A stretch of DNA of 64,000 nt from Acidobacteriota bacterium (GCA_947470805.1 CANIVU010000003.1:95273-159272), one strand, 5' to 3'; positions 7,767 through 16,726 are shown, counted from the first letter of the stretch. Made by a program: numbers and translations. The notes: a model not told the origin generated them from the sequence alone.

Positions 7767-9263
7767 ATGGGATATAAGCGTTCCGGCATGACGGGAAAAA
7801 TATTCTTCAAACTCATCGGGGCCGTGTTGTGCCTCTTGATCGTGGCCCTGGCTGCGGTGGACTTTCTGGCGATGCGGGTGGTGGAAAACACCTACCAGGA
7901 GACGCTGGAGCGGGAGCTGACCGACAAAGGCGCCATGTTGGCGATGGGCTTGAACCAGGGCCTGCAACTGCGGGACTCGGCCACGGTGCGGACCTTCGCC
8001 GGGAAGACGCGGGGCCGGCTGACGTTGATCGCGCATGACGGGCAGGTACTGTCGGATTCCGATGCGAGTACCAACCAGATGGAGAACCACCGCGGGCGCC
8101 CGGAGATTGAGGCGGCGCTGGCTGGGCGGACGGGTTCGGCGCGACGGAAGAGCACGACGATGGGCGTGGATTTTCTGTATGTGGCCGTGCCGGTGACAGA
8201 GGGCGCGCTGCGACTGGCGGTGCCGCTGGCGGAGATTCAGGGGCAGGTGAACGTGATCCGGCGGCGGATGCTGGTATCGACAGCGATCGCGTTCGTGCCG
8301 GCGATTCTGTTGGCGCTGTGGTTTGCGCGGATTATTGCGCGGCGGCTGGGTTCGATTATCGACTACTCGGCGCAGTTGGCGCGGGGGAATTTCCAGGCGC
8401 GTCTGGAGCGGACGGGGACGGACGAACTGGGATTGCTGGAACGGAAGTTGAACGAGACGGGCGAGAAGCTGGAAGGGATGTTCCAGGAGTTGGAACGGGA
8501 ACACGCCGAGTTGGAAAAAGTGGAGCGGGTCCGGAAGGACTTCGTCATCAACGTCTCGCACGAGCTTCGGACGCCGCTGGCATCGATTCAGGGATACACG
8601 GAAACGCTGCTGGATGGGGCGATGGACGACCCCAATCACAACATGCGGTTCTTACAGATCATCCGGCAGAACGCGGAGCGATTGGCGAATTTGACGGCCG
8701 ATCTGTTGACGCTGTCGCGGGTGGAATTGAAGCAGCAGAAGTTCTCCTTCGCCAGTTATAACGTGGAGCGATTGCTGGAGAACACCGTGGATTCGATGAC
8801 GCCGCTGGCGGTGAAGAAGAACATCACGCTGACGCTGTTGCCGGCTGGCGGGACGACCGAGTCCTTCTGCGATGCCGAGGCGGTGAATCAGGTGGTTACG
8901 AACCTGGTGGACAATGCGCTGAAGTATACGCCCGACGGGGGCGAGATTACGGTGGGCGCGAAGGCATTGAACGGGCTGGGGATGATTGAAGTATTCGTGC
9001 AGGACACGGGGATTGGGATCCCAGCCGATGAGTTGCCACGATTGTTCGAGCGGTTTTACCGGGTAGATAAGGCGCGGTCGAGGGAACTGGGCGGGACCGG
9101 TTTGGGTTTGTCGATCGTTAAACATTTGGTGCGTGCCCAGGGTGGGGACGTGCGAGTGGAGTCGTTGATCGGAAAAGGATCGAAGTTCATTTTCACGCTG
9201 CCGGTGGAAGACCTTGGAATGAGCGAAGACAGCGATATTCGCACACAGTTAACTGCTCCGTAA
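7767..9263 (+). CDS. PhoR-like sensor histidine kinase
   Basis: A 498-residue membrane kinase. TM1 is at about residues 14-34, an extracytoplasmic sensor of about 130 residues follows, TM2 at about 172-190 (AIAFVPAILLALWFA), then HAMP, a short coiled stretch, HisKA with NVSHELRTPLASIQGYTETLLDGA (His about 265), and HATPase with DNALKYTPDGG, DTGIGIPADELPRLFERFYR and GGTGLGLSIVKHL. The HisKA and catalytic motifs are those of PhoR/WalK kinases, and the partner is a PhoB-like regulator 45 bases downstream. An internal ATG at 7788 is an equally good start. Pho-box-like repeats in front suggest autoregulation by phosphate limitation. Confidence 0.9.
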   Translation: MGYKRSGMTGKIFFKLIGAVLCLLIVALAAVDFLAMRVVENTYQETLERELTDKGAMLAMGLNQGLQLRDSATVRTFAGKTRGRLTLIAHDGQVLSDSDASTNQMENHRGRPEIEAALAGRTGSARRKSTTMGVDFLYVAVPVTEGALRLAVPLAEIQGQVNVIRRRMLVSTAIAFVPAILLALWFARIIARRLGSIIDYSAQLARGNFQARLERTGTDELGLLERKLNETGEKLEGMFQELEREHAELEKVERVRKDFVINVSHELRTPLASIQGYTETLLDGAMDDPNHNMRFLQIIRQNAERLANLTADLLTLSRVELKQQKFSFASYNVERLLENTVDSMTPLAVKKNITLTLLPAGGTTESFCDAEAVNQVVTNLVDNALKYTPDGGEITVGAKALNGLGMIEVFVQDTGIGIPADELPRLFERFYRVDKARSRELGGTGLGLSIVKHLVRAQGGDVRVESLIGKGSKFIFTLPVEDLGMSEDSDIRTQLTAP

Positions 9264-9275
9264 TGTCTTTGTAAC
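9248..9275 (+). promoter_or_regulatory. Pho-box-like repeats between kinase and regulator
   Basis: GTAAT at 9260 and GTAAC at 9271 are spaced 11 bases; a third half site, GTTAA at 9248, is 12 bases further up. They overlap the kinase stop and precede the regulator ATG (9309) by about 34 bases, leaving room for an internal promoter. Confidence 0.35.
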
Positions 9276-9308
9276 GGAGTCGCGGTAGCGTGAGGGTCAG
9301 GGACCTGT

Positions 9309-10037
9309 ATGAAGAAAATATTGCTGATCGAAGACGATGCTGATCTTTTCGCGTTGTTGAAATACAACCTGGAAAAAGAAGGTTATGTGTTCGCGGGATC
9401 GCAGACGGGGAAGGGCGCGGTGGAACTGTGCCGCCGGGAGCGGCCGGACCTGATTATCCTCGACATCATGCTGCCGGATTCCGATGGCCTGGAGATCTGT
9501 AAATCGATTCGCAGCCATCCGGAACTGTCGGCGCTGCCGGTGATTTTTCTGACGGCGCGAGCGACGGAAACCGACCGGATTGTGGGGCTGGAGTTGGGCG
9601 CCAATGACTACATCGTCAAACCCTTCTTTGTGCGAGAGCTGATTGCGCGGATCAAGATTCAGTTCCGCGGGCAAACGTCGGCGGTGCGGACGTTGAAGGC
9701 CGGTGGTTTGGAACTGGACCGGACGGCGTGCCGGGTGCTTCTGAATGGCGCGGAATTGACGCTGACGGCGACCGAGTTCCGCTTGTTGGAATTTCTGATG
9801 ACGCGGCCGGGCGTGGTGTTCAGCCGGGAGCAACTGTTGAACGCTGTTTGGGGCCATGACCGCGCGGTGACCGACCGGACGGTGGACGTATATATTCTGC
9901 GGTTGCGCCAGAAGGTGGAGCCGGATGCGACGAATCCCACGTACGTGCGAAGCGTTCGCGGGTTCGGCTATTCGTTCAATGAAAGTGGTGGTGCGGTTCC
10001 CGCGGGCGGTGAGCAAAACGCAGCCGCCGCGCTGTAG
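9309..10037 (+). CDS. PhoB-like response regulator
   Basis: A 242-residue regulator of normal length. Receiver domain at residues 1-120: acidic pair in IEDDADLFAL, phospho-acceptor Asp in LIILDIMLPDSDG (about 53), Thr/Ala switch in FLTARA and Lys in IVKPFFVRELIAR. Winged-helix domain at about 135-230 with TATEFRLLEFLM, the recognition helix DRTVDVYILRLRQKVE and the closing SVRGFGYSF. It pairs with the kinase before it. It resembles PhoB most closely, and the 11-base repeats around this locus and in front of the phosphate importer at 52165 support that role. The assignment to phosphate is inference. Confidence 0.9.
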   Translation: MKKILLIEDDADLFALLKYNLEKEGYVFAGSQTGKGAVELCRRERPDLIILDIMLPDSDGLEICKSIRSHPELSALPVIFLTARATETDRIVGLELGANDYIVKPFFVRELIARIKIQFRGQTSAVRTLKAGGLELDRTACRVLLNGAELTLTATEFRLLEFLMTRPGVVFSREQLLNAVWGHDRAVTDRTVDVYILRLRQKVEPDATNPTYVRSVRGFGYSFNESGGAVPAGGEQNAAAAL

Positions 10038-10046
10038 CCGCGCGCT

Positions 10047-10084
10047 CTGTTAAGGCCCTGTTAAACCACGGTAAAGCCAGTTAA
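10047..10084 (+). promoter_or_regulatory. Array of 11-base GTTAA-type repeats after phoB-like gene
   Basis: GTTAA at 10049, GTTAA at 10060 and GTAAA at 10071 lie on an exact 11-base step; a fourth GTTAA at 10080 is 9 bases on. The array resembles Pho boxes but ends next to a hairpin terminator at 10089, so its target promoter is unclear. Confidence 0.35.
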
Positions 10085-10088
10085 AGGT

Positions 10089-10119
10089 AAAGGCCGGTGC
10101 GCAACCCGTACCGGCCTTT
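10089..10119 (+). terminator. Rho-independent-like terminator after phoB-like gene
   Basis: Stem AAAGGCCGGT/ACCGGCCTTT (10 bp, perfect) with an 11-base loop, followed by TCCGTGT. It lies between the response regulator and the dioxygenase gene and separates their transcripts. Confidence 0.65.
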
Positions 10120-10162
10120 CCGTGTCAAAGCCCTTGTACGCAGTATTCACAAGGGGATTTTG

Positions 10163-11662
10163 ATGCACATTCAGACTGGAAAAATGACCATGGACCGGCG
10201 GAAGTTCTTCGCTGCCGCGTTGGGAACGGGCGGACTGTTCTTCACGGAAAAGGGGCTGTTCGCGCAGGCGCTGACGCTGACGCCTGCCGTGACGGAGGGG
10301 CCGTATTATCCGGATAAGTTGCCGCTGGACCGGGACAACGATCTGCTGGTGATCAACAGCGCCATCACGCCGGGAGTGGGCACGCCGGCGTGGCTGACGG
10401 GGCGCATCCTGGACCGGACGGGGGCTCCGGTGCGCAACGCGGTTATCGAGATTTGGCAGGCCGACAACTTCGGCTCCTACATCCATACCAACGGTGTGCA
10501 GAATGGGCGGCGCGACGGGAACTTCCAGGGGTACGGGACGTTTGAAACGGCGAGCGATGGGCAGTATCTGTTCCGGACGATCAAGCCGGGATTGTATACG
10601 GGCCGGGTGCGCCATGTGCACGCCAAGGTGACGATGCCGGGAGGGCGTTCACTGACGACGCAGTTGTTTGTGGAGGGCGAGACGGCTAACGACGGCGTGC
10701 TGAACGGCGTAACGAATGCGGCGCAGCGGGCGACGCTGGTGCGGCCATGGACGGAGATTGCCGGGTCGGCCGTGGGGGCGTTGGCGGTGAATTGGGACAT
10801 CTACGTGGACTACACGCCGACGGACATTTCGACGGCCTCGAAGCCGACGCTGTTCGCGCTGGGCGGGGTGACCAGCGGGGCGACGTTCCGGCGGGGAGCG
10901 GCGTCGGGATCATGGGTCACCATTTCCGGCAGCGCGCTGGCGACGACGACGCGGACGTGGCAATCGTCGGATTTCACGACACCGAACACGCTGCCGGAGA
11001 CCCTGGATGGAGTCAGCGTGCGCATTAATAATCAGCCGGCGTCGGTTTACTACGTCAGCCCCACGCAGATCAATGTGCTGGCGCCGGACACGACCACGGA
11101 AGGCGACGTGCAGGTGACGGTGACGAACAGTAAGGGAACGTCGGACGCGGTGACGGTGGCGTTCAACCGGCTGATGCCGGGGTTCTTTACATTTCCAGGC
11201 GAGAACGTGGCGGCGGTGCGGGCGGACGGGGCGTTGATTGGCCCGGCGAAGTTGATGGACGGAGTAACAACGGTGCCAGCGAGACCGGGCGAAACGATTC
11301 AGCTGTTCGGTACGGGGTTCGGGCCGACGTCGCCGGGTGTGAACGCGGGGACGGTTGTTTCGACGCCGTTGCAAACGGCCAGCGCGGTGACGGTGCAGAT
11401 CGACGCGACAGCCGCCGCGGTGACCTACGCCGGTATGACGTCGGCGGGGTTGTACCAGATCAACGTCACGGTGCCGGCGACCCTGGCCGATGGGGAGTAC
11501 CCGGTGACGGCGGAGGTCGCGGGCGTGCGGACATTGAAGATTGCCAAGCTTGCTGTGGCGAAGGCGGTGAGCGCGGCGGTGACGGCGCCGAAGACGAATC
11601 GGAATCGGGTCGACAAGCAGAACATGTTGGCGCTGGTACGGCGAATTCGAAACGAGGCGTGA
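10163..11662 (+). CDS. Intradiol ring-cleavage dioxygenase-like domain fused to a Solibacter-type C-terminal domain
   Basis: A 499-residue exported protein. I start at the ATG at 10163, preceded by AAGGGG; MDRRKFFAAALGTGG gives a twin-arginine-type signal. Residues about 40-215 form an intradiol dioxygenase fold: EGPYYPDKLP, the GRILDRTGAPVRNAVIEIWQAD strand pair typical of protocatechuate 3,4-dioxygenase beta, and GLYTGRVRHVHAKV carrying the Tyr and the two His iron ligands. The last ~230 residues contain IPT/TIG-like beta repeats ending in VPARPGETIQLFGTGFGPTSP and SAGLYQINVTVP, which match the TIGR03437 domain of Solibacter paralogues. An exported aromatic-ring dioxygenase is unusual. Substrate unknown. 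Confidence 0.8.
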   Translation: MHIQTGKMTMDRRKFFAAALGTGGLFFTEKGLFAQALTLTPAVTEGPYYPDKLPLDRDNDLLVINSAITPGVGTPAWLTGRILDRTGAPVRNAVIEIWQADNFGSYIHTNGVQNGRRDGNFQGYGTFETASDGQYLFRTIKPGLYTGRVRHVHAKVTMPGGRSLTTQLFVEGETANDGVLNGVTNAAQRATLVRPWTEIAGSAVGALAVNWDIYVDYTPTDISTASKPTLFALGGVTSGATFRRGAASGSWVTISGSALATTTRTWQSSDFTTPNTLPETLDGVSVRINNQPASVYYVSPTQINVLAPDTTTEGDVQVTVTNSKGTSDAVTVAFNRLMPGFFTFPGENVAAVRADGALIGPAKLMDGVTTVPARPGETIQLFGTGFGPTSPGVNAGTVVSTPLQTASAVTVQIDATAAAVTYAGMTSAGLYQINVTVPATLADGEYPVTAEVAGVRTLKIAKLAVAKAVSAAVTAPKTNRNRVDKQNMLALVRRIRNEA

Positions 11663-11695
11663 GACGTTCGGCGCCCCGTCCGCGCATGAACTGGC

Positions 11696-12082
11696 ATGAA
11701 CGTCGTCATCTACTTTGTCTGCCTGTTGTTGATGGTCCCCATCGCTGGGATGGCCGCCTTTGGCTTCGTCATCGACACGTTGGTCCAGATCGGGTTGTGG
11801 GGGTTCATCAAGCTTTTCTTTTCGCCGCTCGCGGACCCGTTCGGCAGCGGTATCTGGTTCATTCTTGGCTTCGTGGGCATCATCGGCATCCTCGGGGCGG
11901 GCTTCTTTCCGAGTTCGCGGCCCTACGGCCTGGGCGCAATCGCTTGCGGGGGGCTTCTGTGCACCATCTATTGCCTGCGTGTGTATCCCGACGCATTGGA
12001 GTTCGGCTCGCTATTCCTGTTCATCCCCGGGGTGGCGGGAATCGCGCTCAGCGTATATTCTTTGGTCCGACCAATTCGCTAA
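11696..12082 (+). CDS. Small integral membrane protein, hypothetical
   Basis: A 128-residue, very hydrophobic protein with about four predicted membrane spans (residues about 3-30, 50-68, 78-95 and 102-122) and short charged ends (final LVRPIR). No motif is recognised. It starts with ATG at 11696. Neighbours give no clear link to function. Confidence 0.6.
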   Translation: MNVVIYFVCLLLMVPIAGMAAFGFVIDTLVQIGLWGFIKLFFSPLADPFGSGIWFILGFVGIIGILGAGFFPSSRPYGLGAIACGGLLCTIYCLRVYPDALEFGSLFLFIPGVAGIALSVYSLVRPIR

Positions 12083-12126
12083 GGTAACCTCCCACGGAGG
12101 TGCGGCGTTATTTACAATTAGGAAAT

Positions 12127-14442
12127 ATGCCGATTGTGCCGCTGCGCTCCGTTGCGAAAGCTCTACTGCCCGCCTGTGCGGCGCTTCTGGTTGCGCAGGG
12201 GCCAGCCAAGCCTTCGTTTGACCATTCGGTACAACCATTGATCACGAAGAACTGCCTGGCGTGTCACAATGACCGCGTGCAGTCCGGCAGCGTGAATCTG
12301 GCGCCGTTTACGAATGCGGCCACAGTGCTCGCCAATCGTGAGGACTGGGAAAAAGTGGTGCAGAAGGTGCGCTCCGGCGAGATGCCGCCGAAGGGCATGC
12401 CGCGGCCGTCGCTGGACCAGATTAACGAGCTAACCGCGTATTTGGAACGCGAATGGGAACAGGCCGATAAGAATGTCAAACCCGATCCGGGCCGAGTGAC
12501 GGCGCGCCGGTTGAATCGGATTGAGTACACCAACACGATCCGGGATCTGCTTTCGGTGGACTTCCGGGCGGAGAAGGATTTTCCCACGGACGACTCCGGC
12601 TACGGGTTCGACAACATCGGCAGTGTGCTGACGATTTCGCCCGTGCTGATGCAGAAGTATTTGGAAGCGGCCGAGACGATTTCGTCTCGCGCGCTGGGCG
12701 CCGACCCGCTGCCGGCGAAACCGGTGGAGTTTGAGTATCACACCAAGACGAAGACGATCCGGCGATTGGACCGGTCGAACGTCGAAGCCACGCACCGTGT
12801 GGATTGGGATGGCGAGTACGAAGTGACCATCGGACTGCCGGGTGAACGCGCCAAGGATGCGCTGCCGGTGAAGATGGGTTTCTGGATGGACGGCAAGTTG
12901 ATCCACGAGCAGATGGTGGAAACCAAGCCGAGCGGGCTGGTTTACTTCAACCCCTATTCGGAGGAGCACTTCCGCGTGTTTCTGCCCGAGGGCGATCACG
13001 TGTTCCGCGCCGGGTTTGTTGGCGATGAGTTCGTGAAGACGCTGGATGATAAAGAAGCGTACTCGGACAAGAAGAACAAGTTTTTGAACATGATCAAATT
13101 CATCGGGCCGTACCCGACGAAGGTGGAGCGGGCCAGCCGGAAGCGTGTACTGATCTGCGACCCGAACTCCGGGCCGGCTTGCGTGACGAAGATCCTGACG
13201 GAGTTGACGCGGCGGGCGTACCGGCGGCCGGTAACGCGCACCGATATTGCGCCGCTCGAAGGCTTCGTTGCGATGGCTCGTAAAGAGGGCCAGACGGTGG
13301 AACAGGGGATTCAGTTGGCCATGCAGGCGGTGCTGGTTTCGCCGCACTTCCTGTTCCGGATCGAGAAGCATCCGGCGCCGAATGATCCGGCGAGCGTGGC
13401 TAAGGTTTCCGATGTGGAGCTGGCGTCGCGGTTGTCGTATTTCCTGTGGAGTTCGATGCCGGACGAGACGCTGTTGACGCTGGCGCAGAGTGGCAAATTG
13501 CGGGCGCCCGGCGTGTTGGAAGCGCAAGTGAAACGGATGCTGGCCGACGGGCGCAGCGCGGCGCTGGCGGAGAACTTCGCCGGCCAGTGGCTGGAGATTC
13601 GCAACCTTGATTCGGTGAAGCCTGACCCGCAGAAGTTTCCCGAATGGGGCCCGGAGTTGAAGGAGGCCATGCGCGCGGAGACGCGGATGTTCTTCGAACA
13701 TGTATTGCGGGAGAACCGGCCGTTAAGTGAATTCCTGGATGCCCGCTACACGTTCCTGAACGGCATGTTGGCCAAGCATTATGGGATTCAAGGCGTGAGC
13801 GGACCGGACTTCCGTCGTGTGGACTTGAACACCAACCAACGCGGCGGCATTCTGAGCCACGCCAGCGTCTTGACGGTGTCGAGCTACCCGACACGCACGT
13901 CGCCCGTGATTCGCGGGAAGTATGTTTTGCAGAACGTTCTGGGCGCGCCGCCCCCGGCGCCGCCGCCGGATGTGCCGCCGCTCGATGAGGGTTCGGTGGG
14001 TAGCGCCGGATCGCTGCGGCAGCAGATGGAGAAGCACCGGTCGAATGCCGTTTGCGCGTCCTGCCATAACCGCATGGACACGCTGGGCTTTGGCCTGGAG
14101 AACTACGATGGCACGGGCAAGTGGCGCTCGAAAGATGGCAAGTTTGACATCGACGTCAGCGGCACGATGCCGAATGGGAAATCCTTCCAGACGCCCGCGG
14201 AGATGCGGACGCTTCTTCTCGACCAGATGCCGGACTTCACACGCTGCATCACCGAGAAAATGTTGACATACTCTTTGGGACGGGGATTGGAACGGTTCGA
14301 CCGCCGGACTGTCGAATCCATCGGCAAGAAGCTCGCCGCCAACGGCTATCCCTTCCAGTCATTGATCCACGAAATCGTGCAGAGCCTGCCGTTCCAAATG
14401 CGGCGAGGCGAAGCACCCAAACAACAGGTAGCGCAACGATGA
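12127..14442 (+). CDS. PSCyt1-DUF1587-DUF1595-DUF1592-DUF1588-DUF1585 protein
   Basis: A 771-residue exported protein of the Planctomycete-type cytochrome group. The start is the ATG at 12127, preceded by AGGA and followed by a signal peptide. A c-type haem motif CLACH lies at residues 43-47 (PSCyt1). Then come DUF1587 (TARRLNRIEYTNTIRDLL), an inserted beta domain at about 195-330, DUF1595 (LTRRAYRRPVT), DUF1592 (ASRLSYFLWSSMPDE), DUF1588 (GGILSHASVLTVSSYPTRTSPVIRG, with CASCHNRMD at about 643) and DUF1585 (LTYSLGRGLERFD). Function is unknown; a periplasmic oxidoreductase role is generally supposed. It overlaps by 4 bases the DUF1552 gene, its usual partner. Confidence 0.92.
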   Translation: MPIVPLRSVAKALLPACAALLVAQGPAKPSFDHSVQPLITKNCLACHNDRVQSGSVNLAPFTNAATVLANREDWEKVVQKVRSGEMPPKGMPRPSLDQINELTAYLEREWEQADKNVKPDPGRVTARRLNRIEYTNTIRDLLSVDFRAEKDFPTDDSGYGFDNIGSVLTISPVLMQKYLEAAETISSRALGADPLPAKPVEFEYHTKTKTIRRLDRSNVEATHRVDWDGEYEVTIGLPGERAKDALPVKMGFWMDGKLIHEQMVETKPSGLVYFNPYSEEHFRVFLPEGDHVFRAGFVGDEFVKTLDDKEAYSDKKNKFLNMIKFIGPYPTKVERASRKRVLICDPNSGPACVTKILTELTRRAYRRPVTRTDIAPLEGFVAMARKEGQTVEQGIQLAMQAVLVSPHFLFRIEKHPAPNDPASVAKVSDVELASRLSYFLWSSMPDETLLTLAQSGKLRAPGVLEAQVKRMLADGRSAALAENFAGQWLEIRNLDSVKPDPQKFPEWGPELKEAMRAETRMFFEHVLRENRPLSEFLDARYTFLNGMLAKHYGIQGVSGPDFRRVDLNTNQRGGILSHASVLTVSSYPTRTSPVIRGKYVLQNVLGAPPPAPPPDVPPLDEGSVGSAGSLRQQMEKHRSNAVCASCHNRMDTLGFGLENYDGTGKWRSKDGKFDIDVSGTMPNGKSFQTPAEMRTLLLDQMPDFTRCITEKMLTYSLGRGLERFDRRTVESIGKKLAANGYPFQSLIHEIVQSLPFQMRRGEAPKQQVAQR

Positions 14443-15785
14443 TCACACGGAAAACACTCTCCCGCCGCACCATGCTGCGCGGCGCCGGCACGGCGATTGC
14501 CCTGCCCTTCTTCGATGCGATGGCGCCGGCGCTTGCCTCGTCAACGATCCCCGGCGGCAAGCCGGTGCGCATGGCGTTTGTGTATGTGCCGAACGGCATC
14601 GACATGCGCCACTGGACGCCGAAGGAAGACGGCGCGTTTGTAGGCGATCTGCCGAAGATTCTGAAGCCGATGGAATCGATGCGGCAGGACGTTACGATCC
14701 TGAGCAACCTGACGCAGAACAACGGCCGCGCGCTGCTCGACGGGGCCGGCGACCACGGCCGCTGCTGCGGCGCCTATCTGACCGGCATTCAGCCGCGGAA
14801 GACGATGGTGGATATCAAGGCCGGAATTTCGTGCGACCAGATCGTGGCGAATCACGTGGGCAAGCAGACGCGCTTCCCTTCCCTGGAAGTCGGACTGGAG
14901 GACGCGCGCCAGGCCGGCGATTGCGACTCCGGCTATTCTTGCGCCTACACGAACAATCTGGCGTGGCGCTCCGAGACGCAGCCTCTGCCACCGGTGCTCG
15001 ATCCGCGGGCGCTGTTTGAACGGCTGTTCGGCAAGGGCGCGGCGTTGAACCCGGAAGAACGGGCGCGGCAGACGAAGTATCGCCGCTCCATTCTGGACTA
15101 CGTTACCGGCGACACGAAGAAGTTGCAGGGCGATCTGGGGGCGACGGACCGGCGGAAGCTGGACGAGTATCTGTCGTCGATCCGCGAGATTGAACGCCAA
15201 CTGGAAAAGGCCGAAAAGGACAATGCCCAGGTGAACCCGGGCATGCCGAAGCCGTATGGCGTTCCGGCAGATTTCAGCGAGCATTTCCGATTGATGACGG
15301 ACATGATCACGGTGGCGTTCCAAGCCGATATGAGCCGCGTCGTCACGTTCCTGGTGACACGCGAAGGCACGTCGCGGCCGTACCGCGAAATCGGCATTCC
15401 CGATGGCCACCACCCGTTGACGCACCACATGAATAAGCCGGAATTGCTGGATAAAGTGACGCGGATCAACGAGTACCACATGGTGCAGTTCGCCAAGTGG
15501 ATGGAGAAGTTGAAGGGCATCAAGGAAGGCGATTCGAACATCCTGGGCAACTCGATGATCGTCTATGGCGCCGGGCTCTCCGACGGCAATCGCCATACGC
15601 ACGAGAACCTGCCGGTGATGATTGTTGGCGGCGGCGGGAATACGATCAAGGGCGGCCGCCGGATCACGTACCGGAAAGAGACGCCGATTTCGAATTTGTA
15701 CCTGTCGATGATGGACCGGATGAACGTCAAAATTGAGCATTTTGGCGACGCAACAGGCCGTATTGATGGCCTGAATCTGGCATAA
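14439..15785 (+). CDS. DUF1552 (HXXSHH-type) exported protein
   Basis: A 448-residue protein with a Tat signal (SRRTMLRGAGTAIALPFF). Family hallmarks include FVYVPNGIDMRHWTP, the LSNL element, DGAGDHGRCCGAYLTG, LEVGLEDARQAGDCDSGYSC, and GIPDGHHPLTHH, which corresponds to the HXXSHH motif naming the Pfam family. It lies in an ATGA overlap with the DUF1592 cytochrome protein, the arrangement seen repeatedly in planctomycetes and acidobacteria. Activity is undescribed; a periplasmic metalloprotein partner of the cytochrome is a plausible inference. Confidence 0.92.
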   Translation: MITRKTLSRRTMLRGAGTAIALPFFDAMAPALASSTIPGGKPVRMAFVYVPNGIDMRHWTPKEDGAFVGDLPKILKPMESMRQDVTILSNLTQNNGRALLDGAGDHGRCCGAYLTGIQPRKTMVDIKAGISCDQIVANHVGKQTRFPSLEVGLEDARQAGDCDSGYSCAYTNNLAWRSETQPLPPVLDPRALFERLFGKGAALNPEERARQTKYRRSILDYVTGDTKKLQGDLGATDRRKLDEYLSSIREIERQLEKAEKDNAQVNPGMPKPYGVPADFSEHFRLMTDMITVAFQADMSRVVTFLVTREGTSRPYREIGIPDGHHPLTHHMNKPELLDKVTRINEYHMVQFAKWMEKLKGIKEGDSNILGNSMIVYGAGLSDGNRHTHENLPVMIVGGGGNTIKGGRRITYRKETPISNLYLSMMDRMNVKIEHFGDATGRIDGLNLA

Positions 15786-15787
15786 AC

Positions 15788-16726
15788 ATGCAGTTTCGAG
15801 GGCAAGGTAAGCCTAGTTTAGGTGTCATTTTCGACTCCGATATGGGGTCGCGCGTGGAGACAGCACTGGCGCTGGCGGTGCTGTACGGCCTGGACGGGAA
15901 GAACGAATGCCGCGTGGTTTCGATCTCGTCCACGCGTACCAGCCTGCTTTCGGCGGCGTACTGCGAAGTGGTGGGCCGGTTCTATGCTGGGGCGGTTTCG
16001 GCGGCGTTCGGCGCCTTTGCGCGCACGCTGCCGGTGGGACTGGCCGCGGATGGGAAGATCCCCGGGGATACGCCGTTGCTGACCGGTCCGCTGAACCGAA
16101 CGAACCCGGATGGCACGAAGACGTATCAGCATGGGATTGAGACGCTGATCGATACGGCGGCGGCGCATGGGCTGATCCGCAACGCGTTCACGGCGCAGCA
16201 CGATCAGAATGCGACGGTGGTGTTGGCCGGGCCACCGACGAACCTGTTGCAAGTGCTGACGCTGCCGGGGGCGAAGGAACTGATCACGGCCAAGGTGAAG
16301 GAACTGGTGTGCGCGCAGCCGCAGTCGGCGAAGGAGTTGGAGGCGGCCGGGTGGCCGACGCCGATTGTTTCGGTGAGCCCATCGGTGGGTTCATCCGTTC
16401 TATTTCCGATGGCGACGTTGGGGAAAGAGTTTGCCGAGTTCCCGGCGCATCCGGTGGCGGACGCGCTGAAGGCATATGGGAAGGACGCGCCGACGGGCGA
16501 GTTGGCGGCGGTGTTGTATGCGGTGCGGTCGGGCGACAAGGCGTTTGCGTTGTCGGAGCCGGTGGGGAAGATTCGGCAGTTGATGCTGGTCCCGGCTGAA
16601 AAAGACAGATTGCTGGCGAGCTATGTGGAACTGGCGACGGCGAAGCCTGTTGTGCGGCAGCCGCGATTCCGGCGGCCGGTGGTGGAAGAACCGAAGAAAC
16701 CCGAGACGGCGCCGGTTAAGCCTTAA
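15788..16726 (+). CDS. Nucleoside-hydrolase-like protein with altered metal site
   Basis: A 312-residue protein without a clear signal peptide. The start GVIFDSDMGSRVETALALAVLYGL has the shape of the inosine-uridine nucleoside hydrolase motif DTDxGxDxDDAxAL, but the second cluster of calcium-binding Asp residues is replaced by R-V-E-T, and a later NATVVLAGPPTNLLQVL matches the family's LGPLTNIA element. The C-terminal 30 residues are rich in Pro, Lys and Arg. It follows DUF1552 by 2 bases and shares a TTAA with the stop of the convergent gene. It probably belongs to the DUF1592/DUF1552 operon; hydrolase activity is doubtful. Confidence 0.6.
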   Translation: MQFRGQGKPSLGVIFDSDMGSRVETALALAVLYGLDGKNECRVVSISSTRTSLLSAAYCEVVGRFYAGAVSAAFGAFARTLPVGLAADGKIPGDTPLLTGPLNRTNPDGTKTYQHGIETLIDTAAAHGLIRNAFTAQHDQNATVVLAGPPTNLLQVLTLPGAKELITAKVKELVCAQPQSAKELEAAGWPTPIVSVSPSVGSSVLFPMATLGKEFAEFPAHPVADALKAYGKDAPTGELAAVLYAVRSGDKAFALSEPVGKIRQLMLVPAEKDRLLASYVELATAKPVVRQPRFRRPVVEEPKKPETAPVKP

